NCBI RefSeq assembly: GCF_003086295.3
Contig: NW_027255459.1
Span: 7,501-71,500, forward strand
Reading direction: 5' to 3'
Source: Arachis hypogaea
Lineage: Eukaryota > Streptophyta > Magnoliopsida > Fabales > Fabaceae
Length of the DNA: 64,000 nucleotides
In this document: positions 1 to 11,791 of the stretch, in pieces
Position numbering within the stretch: the stretch's first letter is position 1
How the letters are laid out: each line of letters begins with the position of its first letter
The notes under the pieces: generated by a model
What the model was told of the DNA's origin: nothing
The model's database searches: none
What the model saw: only the letters and a program-made list of their open reading frames with translations
Position numbers and translations under genes: made by a program

Positions 1-360
1 ACCCCAGAAAACCCTAGAAAATCCTAGTAAAAACCACAAAAAACCATAGAAAACCCTAGAAAATTATAGAAAAACCCTCAAAAACCATATAAAACCCTAA
101 AAAACTCTCGAAAACCCTAGAAAACCTTAAAAAAATCTTAGAAAACCATAGAAATTTCTAGAAAACTCTAGAAAACCCTAGAAAATTCCTAGAAACTCCT
201 ATAAAATACTAGAAAACCCTAGAAAACCTCTAGAAAACACCTGGAAATCCCTAGAAAATCTAGAAAACCCTTAGAAATTCCTAAAAAACTCTAGAAAATA
301 ATCGAAAATCCTAGAAAAACCCTCGAAAACTGTAGAAAACGGTAAGAAAACCTTAGAAAA

Positions 361-1351
361 TACTATAAATCCATAAAAAACCCTAGAAAACCCTTAGAAA
401 TCCCTAGAAAACTGTAGAAAACCCAAAAAACCATAGAAAACACAAGAAAACCCTAGAAAATCTTAGAAAATCCACGAAAAATCATAGAAAACCCTAGAAA
501 ATTAAAGAAAAACCCCTCAAAAATCATAGAAAACCCTAAAAAACACTCGAAAACCCTAGAAAACCTTAAGAAAATCTTAGAAAACCATACAAATCTTTAG
601 AAAACTCTATAAAACCTTAGAAAATTCCTAAAAAATCCTATAAAATCCTAGAAAACCCTAGAAAACCTCTAGAAAACCCTTGAAAATCCTAGAAAAATCT
701 AGAAAACCCTTAGAAATTCCTAAAAAACCTTAGAAAATCCAAGAAAACCCTAGAAAACCATAGAAAATCCTAGAAAAATCCTAGAAAACCGTAGAAAATC
801 CTAGAAAATCCTGGAAAAACCCTTGAAAACCGTAGAAAACCCTTAAAAACCCTCGAAAACCCTAGAAAACTCTAAGAAAACCTTAGAAAACCGTATAAAT
901 CCATAGAAAACCCTAGAAAAACCTAGAAAAACCCTAGAAAATCCTACAAAATCGTAGAAAATCATAAAAAACCCTAGGAAATCCGAGAAAACTCCTAAAA
1001 AAAACCTAGAAAACCGTCATAAATCCCTAGAAAACCCGAGAAAATCTAAGAAAATCTTATAAAAAGCCTTGAAAATCTTAGAAAACCCTAGAAAAACCAA
1101 GAAAACCCCTAGAAATCCCTAGAAAAATCTAGAAAACCCTAGAAAATCCAAGAAAACCCTTGGAAATCCCTAGAAAAATCTAGAAAACCATTAGAAATTC
1201 CTAGAAAACCTTAGAAAACCCTAGAAAATCCTAGAAAAACCCCAGAAAACCCTAGAAAATCCTAGAAAATCCTAGAAAAACCCTTGAAAACCGTAGAAAA
1301 CCCTAAAAAATAATCAAAAATCCTACAAAACAGTAAGAAAACCTTAGAAAA
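361..1351 (+). repeat. Type A HOR segment, about 1.0 kb (example)
   Basis: The segment is bounded by TACTATAAATCCATA at 361 and 1352. Internal markers in order are CCCCTCAAAAATCATAG, CCTTAAGAAAATCTTAG, CCTATAAAATCC, CTCTAGAAAACC, CCGTATAAATCCATAG and CCGTCATAAATCCC (1014). The same order recurs in other copies, so this is a true higher-order unit and not random decamer drift. Confidence 0.75.
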
Positions 1352-2525
1352 TACTATAAATCCATAAAAAACCCTAGAAAACCCTTAGAAATCCCTAGAA
1401 AATTGTAGAAAACCCAAAAAAACCAGGAAACCCTAGAAAATCCTAGGAAATCCACAGAAAACCATAGAAAACCTTAGAAAATTATAGAAAAACCCTTAAA
1501 AATCATAGAAAACCCTAGAAAACTTTAAAAAATCTTAAAAAACCATAGAAATCCCTTGAAAACTCTACAAAACCCTAGAAAATTCCTAGAAAATCCTATA
1601 AAATCCTTCAAAACCCTAAAAAATCTCTAGAAAACACCTGGAAATCCCTAGAAAAATCTAGAAAACCCTTAGAAATTCCTAAAAAACTCTAGAAAATTCA
1701 AGAAAACCTTAGAAAACCGTAGAAAATCCTAAAAAAACACTAGAAAATCGTAGAAAATTCTAGAAAAACCCTTGAAAACCGTAGAAAACCCTTAAAAACC
1801 CTCGAAAACCCTAGAAAACCCTAAGAAAACCGTCTAAATCCATAGAAAATCCTAGAAAAACCTAGAAAATCCCTAGAAAATCCTAGAAAAACCCTCAAAA
1901 ACCATAGAAAATCCTAAATAACCCTCCAAAATTCTAGAAAACCCTAGAAAATACTATAAAAACTCTAAAAAACCCTCGAAAACCTAAGAAAACCCTAGAA
2001 AATTCTAGAAAAACCTTATAAAACCCTTAGACATTCCTAAAAAACCGTAAAAAAACCCAAAAAAAACCCTAGAAAGTTCTAGCAAAACCATAGAAAATCA
2101 TAGAAAACTCTAAAAAATTATAGAAAAATCCTCGAAAACCATAGAAAACCATAAAAAACTCTCAAAAACCCTACAAAAACCTAAGAAAATCTTAGAAAAA
2201 CCCTAGAAATCTCTAGAAACTCAAGAAAACCCTAGAAAATTCCAAGAAAATGCTAGAAAATCCTAGAAAACCCTAGAAAACCCAAGAAAATCCCTGGAAA
2301 TCCCTAGAAAAATCTAGAAAAACCTTAGAAATTCCTAGAAAACCCAAGAAAACCTTAGAAAATCCTAGAAAACCCAAGAAAACCCCTCGAAATCCCTAGA
2401 AAAAATAAGAAACCCTTAGAAATTCTTAGAAAATCCTAGAAAACCCAAGAAAATCCTAGAAAATCTTAGAAAAACACCAGAAAATAATCGAAAATCCTAG
2501 AAAACGGTAAGAAAACCTTAGAAAA
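1352..2525 (+). repeat. Type B HOR segment, about 1.2 kb (example)
   Basis: The segment is bounded by TACTATAAATCCATA at 1352 and 2526. It differs from type A by CCGTCTAAATCCATAG, AAATAACCCTCC (1916), a second form of the marker (TACTATAAAAAC) and GAAAGTTCTAG. It has no CATAAATCC. Types A and B alternate, giving a dimer of about 2.2 kb. Confidence 0.75.
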
Positions 2526-3389
2526 TACTATAAATCCATAAAAAACCCTAGAAAACCCTTAGAAATCCCTAGAAAACTGTAGAAAACCCAAAAAATCATA
2601 GAAAACACAAGAAAATCCTAGAAAACCCTCGAAAATCCTAGAAAATCCACAGAAAATCATAGAAAATCCAAGAAAATTAAAGAAAAACCCCTCAAAAATC
2701 ATAGAAAACCCTAAAAAATACTCGAAAACCCTAGAAAACCTTAAGAAAATCTTTGAAAACCATAGAAATCTTTAGAAAACTCTAGAAAACCCTAGAAAAT
2801 TCCTAAAAAATCCTAAAAAATCCTATAAAATCCTAGAAAACCCTAGAAAACCTCTAGAAAACCCTTGGAAATCCCTAAAAAAATCTAGAAAACCCTTAGA
2901 AATTCGTAAAAAACTCTAGAAAATCCAAGAAAATCCTAGAAAACCATAGAAAATCCTAGAAAAACCCTAGAAAACCGTAGAAAATCCTAGAAAATCTTAG
3001 AAAAACCCTTGAAAACCATAGAAAACCCTTAAAAACCCTCGAAAACCCTAGAAAACCCTAAGAAAACCTTACAAAACTGTATAAATCCATAGAAAACCCT
3101 AGAAAAACCTAGAAAAACCCTAGAAAATCCTAGAAAATCGTAGAAAATCATAAAAAACCTTAGAAAATCCTAGAAAACTCCTAGAAAAAACCTAGAAAAC
3201 CGTCATAAATCCCTAGAAAATCCTAAAAAACCCAAGAAAATCATATAAAAACCCTTGAAAATCTTAGAAAACCCTAGAAAACCCAAGAAAACCCCTGGAA
3301 ATCCCTAGAAAAATCTAGAAAACCCTTAGAATTTCCTAGAAAACCCTAGAAAAGATAAGAAAACCTTAGAAAATTCCTAGAAAACCCAA

Positions 3390-3441
3390 GAAAATTATAG
3401 AAAAAACCTAGAAAATTATAGAAAAACCTAGAAAATTATAG
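3390..3441 (+). repeat. Local 20-21 bp tandem repeat inside the array
   Basis: GAAAATTATAG recurs at 3390, 3411 and 3431, separated by AAAAAACCTA and AAAAACCTA. This gives 2.6 copies of a two-decamer unit. The comparable place in the other copies (near 15140) reads GAAAACTCTAG and lacks the repeat, so this is a small private expansion or a junction. Confidence 0.85.
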
Positions 3442-3589
3442 AAAATCATAAAAAATCGTAGAAAATCTTAGAAAACTCCTAGAAAACCCTAAAAAACCCA
3501 AGAAAATCTTATAAAAACCCTTAAAAATTCTAGAAAACCCTAGAAAATCCTAGAAAAACCCTAGAAATCCTTAGAAAACCCTTCGAAAA

Positions 3590-3622
3590 CCCTAGAAAAC
3601 CCAAGAAAACCCTAGAAAACCC
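3590..3622 (-). other. Potential G-quadruplex (G3N7G3N7G3N7G3 on - strand)
   Basis: CCC stands at 3590, 3600, 3610 and 3620, separated by exactly 7 bases (TAGAAAA, AAGAAAA, TAGAAAA). The complement fits the standard four-tract G-quadruplex pattern with the longest permitted loops, and the + strand could form an i-motif. Seven-base A/T-rich loops predict modest stability. Confidence 0.55.
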
Positions 3623-5253
3623 TAGAAAAACCCTAGAAATCCCAAGAAAACTCTAGAAAACCCTACAAAATCCCTAAAAATTCTACAAAACCCTAGAAAA
3701 CCCCAGAAAACCCTTAGAAATCCCTAGAAAAATCTAGAGAACCATTAGAAATTCCTAGAAAACCCTAGAAAATCCAAAAGAATCCAAGAAAATCGTAGAA
3801 AACTGTAGAAAAACCTCAGAAAATCTTAGAAAATCCTAGAAAAACCCTTGAAAACCTTAGAAAACCCTAAAAAACCCTCAAAAACCCTAGAAAGTATTAA
3901 GAAAACCTTAGAAAATACTATAAATCCATAGAAAACCCTTAGAAATCCCTACAAAACCGTAAAAACCTAAAAAACCATAGGAAAGCCCAGAAAACCCTAT
4001 AAAATACTAGAAAATCCTAGAAAAACCACAAAAAACCATAGAAAACCCTAGAAAATTATAGAAAAACCCAAGAAAACCATATAAAATCCTAAAAAACTCT
4101 CGAAAACCCTAGAAAACCTTAAAAAAATCTTAGAAAACCATAGAAATTCCTAGAAAACTCTAGAAAACCCTGGAAAATTCCTAGAAACTCCTATAAAATC
4201 CTAGAAAACCCCAGAAAACCTCTAGAAAACACTTGAAAATCCCTATAAAAATCCAGAAAACCCTTAGAAATTCCTAAAAAACTCTAGAAAATCCTAGAAA
4301 ATCGTAGAAAATCTTAGAAAACCACTAAAAAACCGTAGAAAATTCTAGAAAACCCTAGAAAAACCCTCGAAAACTGTAGAAAACCCTTAAAAACCCTCGA
4401 AAACCCTAGAAAACTCTAAAAAAACCTTAGAAAACTGTATAATTCCATAGAAAACCCTAGAAAATCCTAGAAAAACACTAGAAAATCATAGAAAAACTCT
4501 CAAAAACCATAGAAAACCCTAAATAACCCTCCAAAATCTTAGAAAATCCTAGAAAATACTATAAAAACCTTAAAAAACCCTCGAAAACTCAAGAAAACCC
4601 TAGAAAATTCTAGAAAAATTCCTAGAAAACCGTTAGAAATTCCTAAAAAACCATAGAAAATCCAAGAAAACCCTAGAAAGTTCTAGAAAAACCACAGAAA
4701 ACCCTAGAAAACTCTAGAAAATTATAGAAAAATCCTCAAAAACCATAGAAAACCATAAAAAACTCTCGAAAATCCTACAAAACCCTAAGAAAATCTTAGA
4801 AAAACCCTAGAAATCCCTAGAACTTCAAGAAAACCCTAGAAAATTCCAAGAAAATCCTAGAAAATCCTAGAAAACCCTAGAAAACCCAAGAAAATCCCTT
4901 AAAATCCCTAGAAAAATCTAGAAAAACCTTAGAAATTTCTAGAAAACCCTAGAAAAACCCTAGAAATCCTTAGAAAACCCTTAGAAATCCCTAGAAAACC
5001 CTAGAAAACCCATGAAAACCCTAGAAAATCCTAGAAAAATCTAGAAAACCCTTAGAAATTCCTAGAAAACCTTAGAAAACACTAAAAAATCCTAGAAAAT
5101 TGTAGAAAATCATAAAAAATCCTAGAAAATCTTAGAAAACTCCTAGAAAACCCTAAAAAACCCAAGAAAATCCTATAAAAACCCTTGAAAAATCTAGAAA
5201 ACCCTAGAAAACCCTAAAAAAACCCTAGAAATCCTTAGAAAACCCTTAGAAAT

Positions 5254-5286
5254 CCCTAGAAAACCCTTGAAAACCCAAGAAAACCC
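5254..5286 (-). other. Potential G-quadruplex (second example)
   Basis: CCC stands at 5254, 5264, 5274 and 5284 with loops of 7 bases (TAGAAAA, TTGAAAA, AAGAAAA). An additional CCC lies at 5243. Most of the array breaks this pattern because one of the C bases in CCC is often T, so qualifying runs are scattered and not continuous. Confidence 0.55.
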
Positions 5287-6998
5287 AAGAAAACCTTAGA
5301 AAAACCCTAGAAATTCCTAGAAAACCCTAGAAAATCTTAGAAAACCCTAGAAAACATAAGAAAACCTTAGAAAATTCCTAGAAAACCCAAGAAAACTCTA
5401 GAAAATCCTGCAAAATCCTAGAAAAACCCCAGAAAACCCTAGAAAATCCTGGAGAATCCTTGAAAAACCCTTGAAAATCGTAGAAAATCCTAAAAAACAA
5501 TCGAAAATCCTAGAAAACGGTAAGAAAACCTTAGAAAATACTATAAATCCATAAAAAAAACCCTAGAAAACCCTTAGAAATCCCTAGAAAACCGTAGAAA
5601 ACCCAAAAAACCATAGAAAACACAAGAAAAACCTAGAAAACCCTGGAAAATCATAGAAAATCCACAGAAAACCATAGAAAACCCTAGAATATTAAAGAAA
5701 AACCCTTCAAAAATCGTAGAAAACCCTAAAAAACACTCGAAAACCCTATAAAACCTTAAGAGAATCTTAGAAAACCATAGAAATCTTTAGAAAACTCTAG
5801 AAAACCCTAGAAAATTCCTAAAAAATCCTATAAAATCCTAGAAAACCCTAGAAAACCTCTAGAAAATCCTTGAAAATCCCTAGAAAAATCTAAAAAACCC
5901 TTAGAAATTCCTAAAAAACTCTAGAAAATCCAAGAAAACCCGAGAAAACCGTAGAAAATCCTAGAAAAACCCTTGAAAACCGTAGAAAACCCTTAAAAAC
6001 CCTCGAAAACCCTAGAAAACCCTAAGAAAACCTTAGAAAACCATATAAATCCATAGAAAACCCTAAAAAAACTTAGAAAAATCCTAGAAAATCCTAGAAA
6101 ATCGTAGAAAATCATAAAAAACCCTAGAAAATCCTAGAAAACTTCTATAAAAAACCTAGAAAACCGCCATAAATCCCTAGAAAACTCTAGAAAACCCAAG
6201 AAAATCCTATAAAAACCCTTGAAAATCTTAGAAAATCCTAGAAAACACAAGAAAACCTTTGGAAATCCCTAGAAAAATCTACAAAACCCTTAGAAATTCC
6301 TAGAAAACGCTAGAAAACCTAAGAAAACCTTAGAAAATCCTAGAAAACCCTTTGAAATTCCTAGAAAAATCTAGAAAACCCTTAGAAATTCCTAGAAAAC
6401 CTTAGAAAACACTAGAAAATCATAGAAAATTGTAGAAAATCATAAAAAATCCTAGAATATCTTAGAAAACTCCTAGAAAACCCTAAAAACCCCAAGAAAA
6501 TCCTATAAAAAACCTCGAAAATTCTAGAAAACCCTAGAAAACCCTAGAAAAACCCTAGAAATCCTTAGAAAATCCTTAGAAATCCCTAGAAAATCCTAGA
6601 AAACCCAAGAAAACATTAGAAAACCCTAGAAAAACCCTAGAAATCCCTAGAAAACTCTAGAAAACCCTAGAAAATTCCTAGAAAATCCTAGAAAACCCTA
6701 GAAAACCCCAGAAAACCCTTGCAAATCCCTAGAAAAATCTAGAGAACCATTAGAAATACCTAGAAAACCCTAGAAAATCCAAAAAAATCCTAGAAAATCG
6801 TAGAAAATCCTAGAAAAACCTCAGAAAATCTTAGAAAATCCTAGAAAAACCCTTGAAAACCTTAGAAAACCCTAAAAAACCCTCGAAAACCCTAGAAAAT
6901 ATTAAGAAAACCTTAGAAAATACTATAAATCCATAGAAAACGCTAGAAAACCCTTAGAAATCCCTAGAAAACCGTAAAAACCTAAAAAATCCTAGGAA

Positions 6999-9900
6999 AC
7001 CCCAGAAAACCCTAGAAAATCCTAGTAAAAACCACAAAAAACCATAGAAAACCCTAGAAAATTATAGAAAAACCCTCAAAAACCATATAAAACCCTAAAA
7101 AACTCTCGAAAACCCTAGAAAACCTTAAAAAAATCTTAGAAAACCATAGAAATTCCTAGAAAACTCTAGAAAACCCTAGAAAATTCCTAGAAACTCCTAT
7201 AAAATACTAGAAAACCCTAGAAAACCTCTAGAAAACACCTGGAAATCCCTAGAAAAATCTAGAAAACCCTTAGAAATTCCTAAAAATTTTTAGAAAATCT
7301 TAGAAAATCCTAGAAAACCCCTCGAAAACTGTAGAAAACGGTAAGAAAACCTTAGAAAATACTATAAATCCATAAAAAACCCTAGAAAACCCTTAGAAAT
7401 CCCTAGAAAACTGTAGAAAACCCAAAAAACCATAGAAAACACAAGAAAACCCTAGAAAATCTTAGAAAATACACGAAAAATCATAGAAAACCCTAGAAAA
7501 TTAAAGAAAAACCCCTCAAAAATCATAGAAAACCCTAAAAAACAATCGAAAACACTAGAAAACCTTAAGAAAATCTTAGAAAACCATAGAAATCTTTAGA
7601 AAACTCTAGAAAACCTTAGAAAATTCCTAAAAAATCCTATAAAATCCTAGAAAACCCTAGAAAACCTTTAGAAAACCCTTGGAAATCCTAGAAAAATCTA
7701 GAAAACCCTTAGAAATTCCTAAAAAACCTTAGAAAATCCAAGAAAACCCTAGAAAACCATAGAAAATCCTAGAAAAACCCTAGAAAACCGTAGAAAATCC
7801 TAGAAAATCCTGGAAAAACCCTTGAAAACCGTAGAAAACCCTTAAAAACCCTCGAAAACCCTAGAAAACTCTAAGAAAACCTTAGAAAACCGTATAAATC
7901 CATAGAAAACCCTAGAAAAACCTAGAAAAACCCTAGAAAATCCTACAAAATCATAGAAAATCATAAAAAACCCTAGGAAATTCGAGAAAACTCCTAAAAA
8001 AACCTAGAAAACCGTCATAAATTCCTAGAAAACCCGAGAAAATCTAAGAAAATCTTATAAAAAGCCTTGAAAATCTTAGAAAACCCTAGAAAAACCAAGA
8101 AAACCCCTAGAAATCCCTAGAAAAATCTAGAAAACCCTAGAAAATCCAAGAAAACCCTTGGAAATCCCTAGAAAAATCTAGAAAACCATTAAAAATTCCT
8201 AGAAAACCTTAGAAAACCCTAGAAAATCCTAGAAAAACCCCAGAAAACCCTAGAAAATCCTAGAAAATCCTAGAAAAACCCTTGAAAACCGTAGAAAACC
8301 CTAAAAATAATCAAAAATCCTACAAAACAGTAAGAAAACCTTAGAAAATACTATAAATCCATAAAAAACCCTAGAAAACCCTTAGAAATCCCTAGAAAAT
8401 TGTAGAAAACCCAAAAAAACCAGGAAACCCTAGAAAATCCTAGGAAATCCACAGAAAACCATAGAAAACCTTAGAAAATTATAGAAAAACCCTTAAAAAT
8501 CATAGAAAACCCTAAAAAAACACTCGAAAACCCTAGAAAACCTTAAAAACTCTTAGAAAACCATAGAAATCCCTTGAAAACTCTACAAAACCCTAGAAAA
8601 TTCCTAGAAAATCCTATAAAATCCTTCAAAACCCTAAAAAATCTCTAGAAAACACCTGGAAATCCCTAGAAAAATCTAGAAAACCCTTAGAAATTCCTAA
8701 AAAACTCTAGAAAATTCAAGAAAACCTTAGAAAACCGTAGAAAATCCTAAAAAAACACTAGAAAATCGTAGAAAATTCTAGAAAATCCTAGAAAAACCCT
8801 TGAAAACCGTAGAAAACCCTTAAAAACCCTCGAAAACCCTAGAAAACCCTAAGAAAACCGTCTAAATCCATAGAAAATCCTAGAAAAACCTAGAAAATCC
8901 TAGAAAAACCCTCAAAAACCATAGAAAATCCTAAATAACCCTCCAAAATTCTAGAAAACCCTAGAAAATACTATAAAAACTCTAAAAAACCCTCGAAAAC
9001 CTAAGAAAACCCTAGAAAATTCTAGAAAAACCATATAAAACCCTTAGACATTCCTAAAAAACCGTAAAAACCCCAAAAAAAACCCTAGAAAGTTCTAGAA
9101 AAACCATAAAAAATCATAGAAAACTTTAGAAAATTATAGAAAAATCCTCGAAAACCATAGAAAACCATAAAAAACTCTCAAAAACCCTACAAAAACCTAA
9201 GAAAATCTTAGAAAAACCCTAGAAATCTCTAGAAACTCAAGAAAACCCTAGAAAATTCCAAGAAAATGCTAGAAAATCCTAGAAAACCATAGAAAACCCT
9301 AGAAAATCCTAGAAAATCATAGAAAAACCCTCAAAAACCATAGAAAACCCTAAATAACCCTCCAAAATCTTAGAAAATCCTAGAAAATACTATAAAAACC
9401 TTAAAAAACCCTCGAAAACTCAAGAAAACCCTAGAAAATCCTAGAAAAATTCCTAGAAAACCGTTAGAAATTCCTAAAAAACCATAGAAAATCCAAGAAA
9501 ACCCTAGAAAGTTCTAGAAAAACCACAGAAAACCCTAGAAAACTCTAGAAAATTATAGAAAAATCCTCAAAAACCATAGAAAACCATAAAAAACTCTCGA
9601 AAATCCTACAAAACCCTAAGAAAATCTTAGAAAAACCCTAGAAATCCCTAGAACTTCAAGAAAACCCTAGAAAATTCCAAGAAAATCCTAGAAAATCCTA
9701 GAAAACCCTAGAAAACCCAAGAAAATCCCTTAAAATCCCTAGAAAAATCTAGAAAAACCTTAGAAATTTCTAGAAAACCCTAGAAAAATCCTAGAAATCC
9801 TTAGAAAACCCTTAGAAATCCCTAGAAAACCCTAGAAAACCCATGAAAACACTAGAAAACCCTAGAAAAATCTAGAAAACCCTTAGAAATTCCTAGAAAA

Positions 9901-11791
9901 ACTTAGAAAACACTAGAAAATCCTAGAAAATTGTAGAAAATCATAAAAAATCCTAGAAAATCTTAGAAAACTCCTAGAAAACCCTAAAAAACCCAAGAAA
10001 ATCCTATAAAAACCCTTGAAAATTCTAGAAAACCCTAGAAAACCCTAAAAAAACCCTAGAGATCCTTAGAAAACCCTTAGAAATCCCTAGAAAACCCTTG
10101 AAAACCCAAGAAAACCCAAGAAAACCTTAGAAAAACCCTAGAAATTCCTAGAAAACCCTAGAAAATCATAGAAAACCCTAGAAAACATAAGAAAACCTTA
10201 GAAAATTCCTAGAAAACCCAAGAAAACTCTAGAAAATCCTGCAAAATCCTAGAAAAACCCCAGAAAACCCTAGAAAATCCTGGAGAATCCTTGAAAAACC
10301 CTTGAAAATCGTAGAAAATCCTAAAAAACAATCGAAAATCCTAGAAAACGGTAAGAAAACCTTAGAAAAATACTATAAATCCATAAAAAAAACCCTAGAA
10401 AACCCTTAGAAATCCCTAGAAAACCGTAGAAAACCCAAAAAACCATAGAAAACACAAGAAAAACCTAGAAAACCCTGGAAAATCACAGAAAATCCATAGA
10501 AAACCCTAGAATATTAAAGAAAAACCCTTCAAAAATCGTAGAAAACCCTAAAAAACACTCGAAAACCCTATAAAACCTTAAGAGAATCTTAGAAAACCAT
10601 AGAAATCTTTAGAAAACTCTAGAAAACCCTAGAAAATTCCTAAAAAATCCTATAAAATCCTAGAAAACCCTAGAAAACCTCTAGAAAATCCTTGAAAATC
10701 CCTAGAAAAATCTAAAAAACCCTTAGAAATTCCTAAAAAACTCTAGAAAATCCAAGAAAACCCGAGAAAACCGTAGAAAATCCTAGAAAAACCCTTGAAA
10801 ACCGTAGAAAACCCTTAAAAACCCTCGAAAACCCTAGAAAACCCTAAGAAAACCTTAGAAAACCATATAAATCCATAGAAAACCCTAAAAAAAACTAGAA
10901 AAATCCTAGAAAATCCTAGAAAACTCCTATAAAAAAACCTAGAAAACCGCCATAAATCCCTAGAAAACTCTAGAAAACCCAAGAAAACCCTATAAAAACC
11001 CTTGAAAATCTTAGAAAATCCTAGAAAACCCAAGAAAACCTTTGGAAATCCCTAGAAAAATCTACAAAACCCTTAGAAATTCCTAGAAAACCCTAGAAAA
11101 CCTAAGAAAACCTTAGAAAATCCTAGAAAACCCTTTGAAATCCCTAGAAAAATCTAGAAAACCCTTAGAAATTCCTAGAAAACCTTAGAAAACACTAGAA
11201 AATCAAAGAAAATTGTAGAAAATCATAAAAAATCCTAGAATATCTTAGAAAACTCCTAGAAAACCCTAAAAACCCCAAGAAAATCCTATAAAAAACCTCG
11301 AAAATTCTAGAAAACCCTAGAAAACCCTAGAAAAACCCTAGAAATCCTTAGAAAATCCTTAGAAATCCCTAGAAAATCCTAGAAAACCCAAGAAAACATT
11401 AGAAAACCCTAGAAAAACCCTAGAAATCCCTAGAAAACTCTAGAAAACCCTAGAAAATTCCTAGAAAATCCTAGAAAACCCTAGAAAACCCCAGAAAACC
11501 CTTGCAAATCCCTAGAAAAATCTAGAGAACCATTAGAAATTCCTAGAAAACCCTAGAAAATCCAAAAAAAATCCTAGAAAATCGTAGAAAATCGTAGAAA
11601 ATCCTAGAAAAACCTCAGAAAATCTTAGAAGATCCTAGAAAAACCCTTGAAAACCTTAGAAAACCCTAAAAACCCTCGAAAACCCTAGAAAATATTAAGA
11701 AAACCTTAGAAAATACTATAAATCCATAGAAAACGCTAGAAAACCCTTAGAAATCCCTAGAAAACCGTAAAAACCTAAAAAATCCTAGGAA
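6999..11791 (+). repeat. Block I', second copy with about 2.2 kb deleted
   Basis: The copy follows block I at offset 6998 from 6999 to about 9287. It then jumps to sequence that matches block I from about 4446 onward (AAATAACCCTCC at 9352 matches 4521; TACTATAAAT at 10371 matches 5539; 11714 matches 6921). The net loss is 2205 bp, about one A+B HOR dimer. A further loss of about 40 bp (four decamers) lies near 10920 relative to 6105-6145. Identity to block I looks very high by eye outside these indels. Confidence 0.8.

Larger units (their letters stand above)
1..6998 (+). repeat. Large-scale block I
   Basis: This is the first of three related direct copies. The sequence at 1 (ACCCCAGAAAACC followed by TAGTAAAAACC and CACAAAAAACCATAG) recurs at 6999 and, with one C to T change, at 11792. 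Spot checks hold the 6998-bp offset, for example CCGTCATAAAT at 1014 and 8012. The block holds HOR markers TACTATAAATCCATA at 361, 1352, 2526, 3916, 5539 and 6921. Type A (CATAAATCC) and type B (AAATAACCCTCC, at 1916 and 4521) segments alternate. The left end is set by the window edge, so the true start of the copy may lie outside. Confidence 0.8.

Noticed and set aside
361..375. TATA box promoter at each TACTATAAATCCATA
   Set aside because: The core resembles a TATA box, but the surroundings are A/T-rich repeat with no gene downstream. It is kept as a HOR marker and a finding, not as a promoter.
10815..11033. 72-codon open frame on the - strand, rich in F, G, S, R and L
   Set aside because: It is a translation of the TTTTCTAGGG repeat (three units give ten residues). 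It stays open because a four-decamer deletion near 10920 and unit variants removed TAG. The related stretch in block I is not open over the same length, and no ribosome binding or domain signal exists.
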